DNA of 64,000 nucleotides, from positions 187,231 through 251,230 of the forward strand of contig WMKK01000007.1 of assembly GCA_012295225.1 (NCBI GenBank), in the 5' to 3' direction. Position 1 is the first letter of the stretch; every line of letters begins with the position of its first letter. This document shows positions 22,084 through 33,460 of this stretch, one piece after another. The notes beneath the pieces were generated by a model. It did no database searches and was not told where the DNA came from. It worked only from the letters and a program-made list of their open reading frames with translations. This stretch comes from Ostreococcus mediterraneus (Eukaryota > Chlorophyta > Mamiellophyceae > Mamiellales > Bathycoccaceae). Position numbers and translations under genes: made by a program.

Positions 22084-22413
22084 TGGAAATTGTGTCAAAA
22101 GTTGTAACAGTACCGGTACGAAAGTGAATTTCTAGTCAAAGACAACGTGTATGTTCTTCGTCAAATACCCAGCGAGGAGAACTTTTAGCAACGCGCAGGT
22201 GATTATTCGTTAATTTGCAGAAAGAAATTTGTTTTCATTATATTGTATAGCCACGCGCGACGTTCGTTTATTTCTCGCTACGAGATGGAAAACAAAAAAG
22301 TAGACACGCGCGCGCGACGATGGAAAACAAAAATGCCGCACACCTTTACGAGCGCATTGGACCTATCAGCACATCGCGTACTTCATGTTCGCTCGAATGC
22401 ACAAACACTCAAA
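22084..22413 (+). other. Convergent intergenic spacer, MOR1 and GGPPS
   Basis: 330 bases between two convergent 3' ends, AT-richer than its surroundings. It contains a 15-base direct repeat (GATGGAAAACAAAAA at 22284-22298 and 22319-22333) separated by a CG-rich spacer. No gene is seen; 3' UTRs and polyadenylation signals presumably lie here. Confidence 0.5.
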
Positions 22414-24010
<1,597 letters not shown>

Positions 24011-25555
24011 ATGGCGACGATGATGGCGATGTCAACGATGCACGCATCGCGCGCGGGTGCGGCGATGCGGGGTGGATGTGCGCGCGAGGGCGGTGAGGAT
24101 GCGGTGCGAAGTGCGTTTAAAAAATGCTGCGGTGGTGCGGCGGCGGCGGCGGTGCGGCGCGCACGGCGCGGGAGTGCGCCAGGGCGCGAGCGGGTGATGA
24201 TGCGAGCGGTGTTCCCGTGCGTGGTGCGCGCGGCGCAGGCGAGCGATGGGGCGGTGAAGACGAATGTGCTCGTCGTGGGCGGCGGCGGGCGCGAGCACGC
24301 GTTGTGCTGGAAGTTGGCGTCGAGCGCGAGTACGGGGGCGCTGTACTGCGCGCCTGGGAACGCTGGGATTGCGAATGAACGTGGGGTGGAGATGGTGGCG
24401 CTTGATGAGCGTGACCACGCGGCGGTGGTGAAGTTTTGTCAAGAAAAAGCGATTGGGTTGGTGGTCGTCGGTCCCGAAGCGCCGCTCGTGGACGGTTTGG
24501 CGGATACGCTGGTCAAGGCGAATGTGCCGGTGTTTGGCCCGAGTAAGAGTGCAGCGCGTTTGGAAGGTTCGAAGTCATTTATGAAGGATTTGTGCGCAAA
24601 GTATAACATTCCTACGGCGGAGTATGCGAAATTTACCAATGTCGAAGCGGCAAAGGCGTACATAAAATCCAAAGGCGCGCCAATCGTCGTAAAGACGGAT
24701 GGTTTAGCGGCTGGTAAGGGTGTGATCGTCGCCATGGATGTCCAAGATGCGCTTGATGCGGTAGATGATATGTTAGTAGGCGCTAAGTTTGGTTCGGCAG
24801 GGAACGAGATTGTCGTGGAGGAGTTTTTGGATGGTGAAGAGGCGTCGTTTTTCGCCGTCGTCGGCGGCGGGAAAGCCGTGGCACTCGCCAGTGCGCAAGA
24901 CCACAAGCGTGTGGGCGATGGCGATACCGGTTTAAACACAGGGGGTATGGGTGCGTATTCCCCAGCTCCTGTGGTCACGCAAGAAATCACCGACATTGTC
25001 ATGCGCGATATCATCAAGCCAACTGTCGACGGCATGGCAGCTGAAGGTTGCCCGTTCACTGGCGTCATCTTCGCCGGTCTCATGATTGCCAAGGATGGGC
25101 GAGTGAAATTATTAGAGCACAACATCCGTTTCGGTGATCCCGAGTGCCAAGTGTTGATGGCCCGCTTGACGAGCGACTTGACGGCGTTGCTTCTGGCGGC
25201 GGCGACGGGCACGCTCGAAGACGCCTCGGTGACGTGGTCTGACGACTCCGCCGTCGTCATCGTCATGGCTGCCAATGGCTACCCAGGATCTTACGCCAAG
25301 GGTGAAGTCATCAGCGGTCTCGACGCTGCCGCGGGGTGCGAAGGCGTCAAGGTTCTCCACGCCGGTACCGCATCCTCGGCGTCTGGCGACGTCGTCTCCG
25401 CCGGCGGTCGCGTCTTGGGCGTCACCGCCTACGGCAAATCCATCACTGAAGCCGCCGAGCGCGCGTACGGCGCCGTGGACGTCATCCAATGGCCCGGTGG
25501 CTTCAACCGTCGTGACATTGGTTGGCGCGCCATCGCGCGCGAAAAGCAAGGCTAG
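24011..25555 (+). CDS. purD: Phosphoribosylamine-glycine ligase (GAR synthetase), organellar
   Basis: 514 residues. An ~80-residue Ala/Arg-rich leader suggests plastid (or mitochondrial) import. The ATP-grasp enzyme follows: [108 protein letters not shown] and [11 protein letters not shown]. It catalyses the second step of purine synthesis (PRA + glycine + ATP to GAR). It is the monofunctional form, as in plants and bacteria, not the animal trifunctional fusion. The first of several clustered ATGs is used; the mature enzyme probably starts near ASDGAVK. Confidence 0.95.
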   Translation: MATMMAMSTMHASRAGAAMRGGCAREGGEDAVRSAFKKCCGGAAAAAVRRARRGSAPGRERVMMRAVFPCVVRAAQASDGAVKTNVLVVGGGGREHALCWKLASSASTGALYCAPGNAGIANERGVEMVALDERDHAAVVKFCQEKAIGLVVVGPEAPLVDGLADTLVKANVPVFGPSKSAARLEGSKSFMKDLCAKYNIPTAEYAKFTNVEAAKAYIKSKGAPIVVKTDGLAAGKGVIVAMDVQDALDAVDDMLVGAKFGSAGNEIVVEEFLDGEEASFFAVVGGGKAVALASAQDHKRVGDGDTGLNTGGMGAYSPAPVVTQEITDIVMRDIIKPTVDGMAAEGCPFTGVIFAGLMIAKDGRVKLLEHNIRFGDPECQVLMARLTSDLTALLLAAATGTLEDASVTWSDDSAVVIVMAANGYPGSYAKGEVISGLDAAAGCEGVKVLHAGTASSASGDVVSAGGRVLGVTAYGKSITEAAERAYGAVDVIQWPGGFNRRDIGWRAIAREKQG

Positions 25556-25622
25556 TAAAGTAATAATAATATACGACGCGCGTCGACGCGACTCAACCTC
25601 AGCCTCCCCAGTGCGAGACGCC

Positions 25623-26135
25623 ATGCTTCTTCGCCTCGCACGCACACCGACGCGCCGCACGCACACGCGCGCGTCGTCCACCGACGACGCACACGCGCGC
25701 ATCGCCACGCTCACCGCTCTCCCGCCCCCTGTCGTCGCCTCGCTCTTGTCCCGCGAAGACTGTCCCGACGCCAAAGCTTTGTTCACTCGCATGACGCTGC
25801 TGCGTCGTTTAGTCCCTCGTGCGGACACCGCACACATGGTGAGCATTGAGCCCATGCTGTTGCTCGAGCCCGACGACGAGGCGGTGGAGTATTCGGCGAG
25901 AGACGCCCTGCAGACGCTGTCGGCGTTTGTTGGGTGGCCAAACGTCGTCGAGTTCATCGTGCAGGAAGAGCCGAGCTTACTGTTGGGCTCGAATGGACAG
26001 ATGCGTTTGGAGGAGCTGAGAGACGCAGCGGAGTACTATAGAGAAAATTTAGCTGCCGTCGCGGGCGATGGGCGAGAGTGGCTCGACGTTAACGCGCAGC
26101 GGTACGTGAGCAATTTTTTTGTACAATATTACTAG
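25623..26135 (+). CDS. Small hypothetical protein, possibly organellar
   Basis: 170 residues from the ATG at 25623, 67 bases after PurD on the same strand. It opens with an Arg/Thr/Ser-rich leader (MLLRLARTPTRRTHTRAS), typical of organelle import. The rest is helical with leucine-rich pairs (MVSIEPMLLLEPDDEAV; VVEFIVQEEPSLLLGSNGQM) and ends NFFVQYY. The spacing of EPxLLL pairs is slightly reminiscent of mTERF-type repeats, but too short to claim. Function unknown. Confidence 0.5.
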   Translation: MLLRLARTPTRRTHTRASSTDDAHARIATLTALPPPVVASLLSREDCPDAKALFTRMTLLRRLVPRADTAHMVSIEPMLLLEPDDEAVEYSARDALQTLSAFVGWPNVVEFIVQEEPSLLLGSNGQMRLEELRDAAEYYRENLAAVAGDGREWLDVNAQRYVSNFFVQYY

Positions 26136-26240
26136 GAGTCGTACCGGCGCGCGCAACGCGCTGGTCACGTAGCGGTTGTCTACAAATAGATACTGTATGT
26201 ATTATAATTTTAGAGGTACAGAAACAAATCTACAGTGCTG

Positions 26241-28334
26241 CTATATTTCGAGCTTTCGAACGTTTCGATCGCGTTTGGCACGGGCTTCAGCGAGTTCCGC
26301 GCGCGCCAACGCTAGCGCGGAATTTGCGCCACTATGTGCGGATTGCAAGCCTCGAAGCTGTCGAGCGCTCAGGGGCGATCCGGACATACCAATCATGTAT
26401 GGCGAGTTCGGTGCGGTGCGCGCACGCGACGTTCGAACGACGACGAACTCGTCGCCGTCGTCGTCGGAGCATTCTCCATCGGAAATTTCACGAACATTGA
26501 GTTTCTTTGTCGACGAAATATTTGGTGGCGCGCGACGCGGTGACATAATGATACGTTGCTCTGTATCACGCAACAGCGCACTCCGTCTCGATTCTTGCTC
26601 TAGTAACGCGTTTATCTCAGTCGTGAGCTCGTGTGCGCGCGTCTCAGCATCCTTCAAATGATTTCTGAGCTCTTTTTCGCGCGCGCGCGCCTTGTCCAAT
26701 TCGCGCTTGAGCACGTTTCGCTCATCCTCGACGACAGACTCGCGCGACTCCAAGGCTTCAATATAAGCCTCGGCTTCAGCAAATCTCGCTCGCATGTCTG
26801 ATATGGCTCGTTGATGCGCCTCTGACGCGCTCGCCATCGCGTTGCTCACGTGCGTCGACGCTTGCGCCGACGCCGTGTCCATTGCGTCGATTTCCTGAAG
26901 CAATCCTTCAATTCTTGCCTCGCATCCGGCGACTTGGTCTTCGAGCTTTTGCTTCAACTGACGCTGCTGCGTAAGGGTATCATTTAGGCGCTTATTTTCT
27001 GCGTTTAACTCGTCAACGCGCGCCTTGGAGTCGTTGACTCGCGTAGATAAGTCGGCGATTTCGGCATCCTTTGACCGCGCGGCGAGCGCGCTTCGGCGGC
27101 GCTCTTGCTCGGCATCCTCTTTCGCCCGACGCGTAACGTCCTCGAGTTCGCGCGTCAATTGCACCGTGGCATCGTCCGCCGATTGCAACGCGCCTTCAAG
27201 ACGACGCAGTTCAATCTCGAGCTTGTGTATGACAATGTTGCGTGAATCCGCATCTGATGACGCCTTGTCGAGCTCCTCTCGCAACTCGCGCTCGATGGCG
27301 CCAGTAGTTTCTTTAAGCGTATGCATCTCTTGCTCTAGTGCGACAATGCGTTCGTGCGCTTCGCGTCGTTCGGCTTCGAGCTCGCGGTGGTGCGAGTCTG
27401 ACGTGGGACGAGCGACGACATCCGGCGTGCGGTACAATTTGCGCGCGCCGCTCGAATGCGCCGCCGCACTCGTGCTCGCCGGCGAATCGTTGTTGGCGCG
27501 TTCGAGTTCTAAATGCCCTATTGCGCGCTCAACCTGTGCGCGCATCTCAAGCTGAAATTGCTCACCAAAACGCTCATCAATCGCAGCCGTCTGCGCTTCG
27601 GCGATGCGTTTCTCGTAATCGGCGCGCGACGCGGCAAACGCATCCGTCGCCGCTCGCAACAACGCCCGCGGTCGCTCGCACGTCTCCCCATCGTTCAATT
27701 CAATCCAAAATCCCGGGTTGTCATCGGCTCGTGACGCTATTGACTCCTCTACTATACCTAAAGACGCACACCTGCGCGAAAACTGCGATAAGACGTCACA
27801 CATTCCATGCAACGTAACCTCCAACGATTCCGCGTACGTCGCCGCATCCGTCGCCGCGACGCGCCACTTGTCATTTTCCCCTCGTAACTCCTTATTCGCG
27901 CTCTTCAATCGCGCAAGATGTTCTGCACTCGTAACTAATTCATCTTTGAGCATATCTCGCTCGAGATCTCTCGCGCGTCGCGCATCATTAAGCTCATCTT
28001 GTACGCGCTCGCGTTCGCGTTCGAGCGCCTTGAGCGCATCCTTCGCCTCGCGCCACTCCGTGCGAAACTGCTCGTTCGTCGCCTCGGTGAGGAGCGAATA
28101 CGATGGATATTCTTGCATTGGTGATGGTGGTGACACCATCACACCCATCGTCGTCGTCGTCGTCGTCCTCATGCGCTCGGTAACGACATCTGCATCTTCA
28201 ACGACTGCAACGTCTTCAACGACTTCATCTTGAGCCCCATCCGTGGTCACGCGCGACGCCACGACGCCGCCATCGTCATCACGCCGCCGACCCTTCTTAT
28301 GCTTGCTCGACGTCGACGCTAACAATCGACGCAT
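26241..28334 (-). CDS. Long coiled-coil protein
   Basis: 697 residues from the ATG at 28334. After a basic/acidic low-complexity N terminus come about 500 residues of heptad-rich coiled coil, starting near EATNEQFRTEWREAKDALKALERER and resuming after a break (a Ser/Thr/Pro segment with LYRTPDVVARPTSDS). The C-terminal ~70 residues are basic with PRRAPPNISSTKKLNVREI and SPYMIGMSGSPLSARQ, possible phosphorylation sites. No motor or enzymatic domain is visible. Plausible roles are structural (centrosome, Golgi or chromosome tether), but nothing fixes one. Divergent from alpha-tubulin. Confidence 0.65.
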   Translation of the reverse strand: MRRLLASTSSKHKKGRRRDDDGGVVASRVTTDGAQDEVVEDVAVVEDADVVTERMRTTTTTTMGVMVSPPSPMQEYPSYSLLTEATNEQFRTEWREAKDALKALERERERVQDELNDARRARDLERDMLKDELVTSAEHLARLKSANKELRGENDKWRVAATDAATYAESLEVTLHGMCDVLSQFSRRCASLGIVEESIASRADDNPGFWIELNDGETCERPRALLRAATDAFAASRADYEKRIAEAQTAAIDERFGEQFQLEMRAQVERAIGHLELERANNDSPASTSAAAHSSGARKLYRTPDVVARPTSDSHHRELEAERREAHERIVALEQEMHTLKETTGAIERELREELDKASSDADSRNIVIHKLEIELRRLEGALQSADDATVQLTRELEDVTRRAKEDAEQERRRSALAARSKDAEIADLSTRVNDSKARVDELNAENKRLNDTLTQQRQLKQKLEDQVAGCEARIEGLLQEIDAMDTASAQASTHVSNAMASASEAHQRAISDMRARFAEAEAYIEALESRESVVEDERNVLKRELDKARAREKELRNHLKDAETRAHELTTEINALLEQESRRSALLRDTEQRIIMSPRRAPPNISSTKKLNVREISDGECSDDDGDEFVVVRTSRARTAPNSPYMIGMSGSPLSARQLRGLQSAHSGANSALALARAELAEARAKRDRNVRKLEI

Positions 28335-28638
28335 CGCGCGACCGCGCCGCACCGCACGCCGAGGTATGCCGACGCGGCGCGGTCGTCAACGGACCGTACC
28401 ATGGGTGACGCCATCAGATGAAGCACACACATTCGCTTTCAATACAAATTGTAATCGATATTTAACATCGATCAACTATTTTTCTATCGATCAATGAAAA
28501 ATGTAAACACGCAGACGAAAAATCTGTCCGTTGTTCCCCTGGACGACGCGACCGCATCACTCTCTGACGACGCCGCAGCGACCTCGACGCGCTCGCCGAC
28601 GCCAAAGACAACGAAGAATAGTATAACACCTACTCGAT
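28335..28638 (+). promoter_or_regulatory. Divergent promoter region upstream of alpha-tubulin
   Basis: 304 bases. An AT-rich patch at 28440-28510 carries three ATCGAT words (GTAATCGATATTTAACATCGATC, then TATCGATCAATG). Such clustered palindromic hexamers could be binding sites shared by alpha-tubulin and the divergent coiled-coil gene. No gene seen. Confidence 0.4.
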
Positions 28639-30221
<1,583 letters not shown>

Positions 30222-30432
30222 ACACATTTATCGCCTCTGCGTTTCTCAACGCACCAGGATTCTGCGAGATGAGACACATAATGAATCACAAATTACCTGT
30301 TTTGTAAAACCATACCATCTTGATCTTGATCATCATCAAACGCGCTGTCCAGTGTCTCACTTTGTCCCGCCTAGAAGAGCACTAACTACTTTTTCTTCGA
30401 TTCCCTCAGTCGTGGACGCAGACTAGACGCAC

Positions 30433-31755
30433 ATGCGTCGCGGTTCATCCTTGTCCGCGCTCGCACGCGAATGCATGCCATCGACGTCCATAGTTAGAGC
30501 GAGCGCGCGACACCACGACGACGACGATGACGACAAAGACGACGACAAAGATGGGGACAAAGATGCGTTTTTTGAATCCAAGTTCACAGAGCTTTGGGAG
30601 GCGTTGCGACCGCGCGCGCCGCCGCGGCCCGCGCGTAAATCGGAACCATCACCGCGTAAAATTATAGAGGTCCTTCGCGACAACGACAATGCGGATGACG
30701 ACGACGATGCGTGGACGTGCGCATTCTTAGCCATCGCGGCGCACGCGCGAGCCGACGACGACGACGTCGCGCCAAAGTGGAGCTCAGCGTCCGCGTCGAC
30801 GCTCGCGGCGACGATATTCAAGAATCTGTATGATATCGAAAATGATGACATGTGTGCTATCGTTCAAGACGCGTTGATGGTGATATTTCAAGCTTTAGAC
30901 AAGCCCAAGGAGGATTTGAGTTTTAGACGGGACGACGAGGACGACGTCGACGCGCGCGCGCTCGTCGCGGTTCGACAGTTACATTTTATCACGTGCGCGT
31001 TGTCGCGCACGAACGGCGGTGTAAAACGGATCTCTATTCCGTGCGTTCTTCGTGCGATGGACTACCCGAGCCATGCGGTGAAAATGTATGGAATACGATG
31101 CGCGGCGAGAATATCGGCGGCGGCGGAGTACTCGAGCGACGAATTAGCGCCGCTTCTCGCCGCTTCGCGTGACGCTTTAATCGGCGCAACGCCAAAAATT
31201 TGGCCATATGCGCTCGAATCCGCGTGCAATATGACTGTCAAAATAGCAGCGGTGCACGTGAAAGGAGAAGATGTCCTCAAAAACGAGTACCGAGAAACGT
31301 TTACGCGCGTGTTGGACACGGCGTCGCTTCACGCCATGGATGTCAAATACGCCGCCCCGGTGCTCGCTGTGTTCCCGTCGTTCATGGAGAGCGCAAACCT
31401 GTTCATCGTGCCGCATTTGTCGCGCATATTTCCATTGCTGTGTGCGTATTTGCAGTCAGTCAATGACGACGTGAGCATCGGCGCCGCCAACGCCATGCGC
31501 GTCGCTGTCGAGCGCGCCTGGCCGCGCGTCGGCGCTCAGTGCGCGACGACGTGGCCAGAATTGAAACGCGCGTACGCCGAAGCCGACGCGCGATCGGCCA
31601 AAAAGTGCGATGAATTGCGTCGTGCGCTCGAGCGCGTCAGTGAAGGTCTCCAACTCGCTGCGGGTGAACAGTTTTCGTCGATATGGAGCACGGATACGAG
31701 CGTCCCTGAACACGCCCGCGACTTGGTTTTGTTTCTCAGCGAGCGACAAGCATAG
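30433..31755 (+). CDS. HEAT/ARM-repeat-like protein, possibly TTI2-like
   Basis: 440 residues. A disordered acidic N terminus (HHDDDDDDKDDDKDGDKD) precedes an all-helical body with paired helices and short turns: RISIPCVLRAMDYPSHAVKMYGIRCAARI, ELAPLLAASRDALIG, VKYAAPVLAVFPSFMESA, SVNDDVSIGAANAMRVAVERAWPRV. This is a HEAT/ARM-type solenoid. The mix of 'build, half-way activity' helices and position late in the chain recalls TTI2 of the TTT co-chaperone complex for PIKK kinases, but the similarity is weak. No enzymatic motifs. Confidence 0.5.
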   Translation: MRRGSSLSALARECMPSTSIVRASARHHDDDDDDKDDDKDGDKDAFFESKFTELWEALRPRAPPRPARKSEPSPRKIIEVLRDNDNADDDDDAWTCAFLAIAAHARADDDDVAPKWSSASASTLAATIFKNLYDIENDDMCAIVQDALMVIFQALDKPKEDLSFRRDDEDDVDARALVAVRQLHFITCALSRTNGGVKRISIPCVLRAMDYPSHAVKMYGIRCAARISAAAEYSSDELAPLLAASRDALIGATPKIWPYALESACNMTVKIAAVHVKGEDVLKNEYRETFTRVLDTASLHAMDVKYAAPVLAVFPSFMESANLFIVPHLSRIFPLLCAYLQSVNDDVSIGAANAMRVAVERAWPRVGAQCATTWPELKRAYAEADARSAKKCDELRRALERVSEGLQLAAGEQFSSIWSTDTSVPEHARDLVLFLSERQA

Positions 31756-31807
31756 CAGTAGTAGTAGCGGTAGTGGTAGTATTTGTATTGATACAACAAA
31801 ACGTAGT

Positions 31808-33277
31808 CTAATCATGTTTGAATGTGAGCTTGAGATTGGGGAACCCGCTCGCAGCTTTGTGCTTTTCAAACATGCGTTCAATGCGCGCGTAGTACTCGGC
31901 GTGAGTGCGCTCGATGTCAGTCGCTCGGGCGACGCCGCGCGCGTCGGGCTTTGGTAGCGCTATAGGCGCACCGATGACAAACGTCAGCGGCACGCGAGAT
32001 GGCCATGGTAATACGCCACCGTAGCCGACGGCGAATAGAGGCATGGCCATGCGAAAGTTTTTGTAGAAGAATCGACCCATTGAACGCCATAAATTTTTGT
32101 ACGAGGCGCTCTCGCCAAAAACGACAACGGGCACGAGTCGCGCGTTGCATTCGATGGCAATTCGTATGAAGCCGCGATGCTTCGTGCAAAACACAATTTC
32201 TTCTTCGTTGATGCCGCCTATGTGTTCCGCCATTTCGCGTTGACCGCCGGGCACAACTATGACGGCGCGCTCTCGCTTCAACGCCGAGATGAAAATTGAC
32301 GACGACACCGAGCGGACACCCATCCATGCCGCGAGTTCGCGCACGAGCGGCGCGCGAAACAGCGCCGACGCCGCTAAAGTCACTGGCTTTAAATCTTTAA
32401 ATCGCTCTCGAAACTCGCGCGTCATGGACATCCAAATCGATCCAGTCGGGATCAAGCCGTGTGGATGGTACCCGAAAACCGTTCGCGCCCGGTCGTCGTC
32501 TTCGAATTTGAAATCATCAGAAGACAGCAGCGTCTCGTCATCGTTCTCATCCAAGCACAATACGCGCACACTCCCATACCATGATGCCGCTGCGTGCTCA
32601 ATCACCGCGCTCGTCCACGTCTGAAACGCCAACCACGACTTTTTTCCTTGCTCGTATCGCCGCGTGAAAACAAAGCTTGTCGAGTACGCCACCACAGTCG
32701 CGAGCGCTAATCCAACGCCTCCAATGGCGTATCCCGTAAACAGCACGGCGAAAATAACATAATGTGGTGCATGTATTATTTGCAATACCACAAGCATATG
32801 CATGACGTGTAATATGGACTCCACATTTGACTTTGTTTTGTTTCGCGTCGCGGCGAAATTCGTCGTCTCGACGTTGAAAAATGCCAACGACACCGCCACG
32901 AGCGTCTCACTCGCCACGCTTCCCCCGAGTGCGATCCATGACAGCGCCGCCATCACCACCCGCTTACGCTGTGCATCATTTATGATTTCTAGCCATCCTT
33001 CACGCATCGGTGGCGTCACATCCAACGCCAACGCCCAACACGCGACGAGCGACGCGACGCCGATGGCGGCGCTCGTCCACGCGCACGCCTGCAACGCAAC
33101 AAACGTCGTGCTCCCTCGCATCGGTTGCCACGCCCGCCACCCCGAGCGACGAAAAATAAACCCTCCTATGGCAAAGTGCGTGATCACCGTGAGCGCCATG
33201 AGGACGAGCGCGGTGATAATCAGCGCAGTTTCGTGCTTGGTCATCAACATCATCATTCGATTAATCAACCAGTCCAT
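31808..33277 (-). CDS. DGAT2-family acyltransferase with multi-pass N terminus
   Basis: 489 residues from the ATG at 33277. The C-terminal ~250 residues carry DGAT2-family motifs: FGYHPHGLIPTG (active-site HPHG), GGQREMAEHIGG, TKHRGFIRIAIE and the terminal AEYYARIERMFEKHK. These enzymes acylate diacylglycerol (or mono-/wax alcohol acceptors) at the ER to make storage lipid. Unusually, about 220 residues precede the catalytic part and hold four to six hydrophobic segments (ALIITALVLMALTVITHFAI; TSAAIGVASLVACWALAL; VVMAALSWIALGG; YVIFAVLFTGYAIGGVGLAL), whereas typical DGAT2 has one hairpin. Convergent with the helical-repeat gene (52-base gap). Confidence 0.82.
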   Translation of the reverse strand: MDWLINRMMMLMTKHETALIITALVLMALTVITHFAIGGFIFRRSGWRAWQPMRGSTTFVALQACAWTSAAIGVASLVACWALALDVTPPMREGWLEIINDAQRKRVVMAALSWIALGGSVASETLVAVSLAFFNVETTNFAATRNKTKSNVESILHVMHMLVVLQIIHAPHYVIFAVLFTGYAIGGVGLALATVVAYSTSFVFTRRYEQGKKSWLAFQTWTSAVIEHAAASWYGSVRVLCLDENDDETLLSSDDFKFEDDDRARTVFGYHPHGLIPTGSIWMSMTREFRERFKDLKPVTLAASALFRAPLVRELAAWMGVRSVSSSIFISALKRERAVIVVPGGQREMAEHIGGINEEEIVFCTKHRGFIRIAIECNARLVPVVVFGESASYKNLWRSMGRFFYKNFRMAMPLFAVGYGGVLPWPSRVPLTFVIGAPIALPKPDARGVARATDIERTHAEYYARIERMFEKHKAASGFPNLKLTFKHD

Positions 33278-33460
33278 GCGTCGTCGTCGTCGTCGATCGC
33301 GAGCTCGAATGCGCGCGCGCACGCGCCCTAAAACACGCCGCGTTATATTCCACGCCGAACGCCCCGCGCCACCCGACGCCCACCCGGCGTCGCGCAATGT
33401 TGCAGTTCAGGAGCTCCGAGCTGTCGTCACAGCGCAGCGCGGCGCAGCGTCGCGCACGCC

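Noticed and set aside
24439-25957. Open frames antisense to PurD and the small gene after it
   Set aside because: Composition mirrors the opposite-strand genes; PurD motifs are clear on the plus strand.
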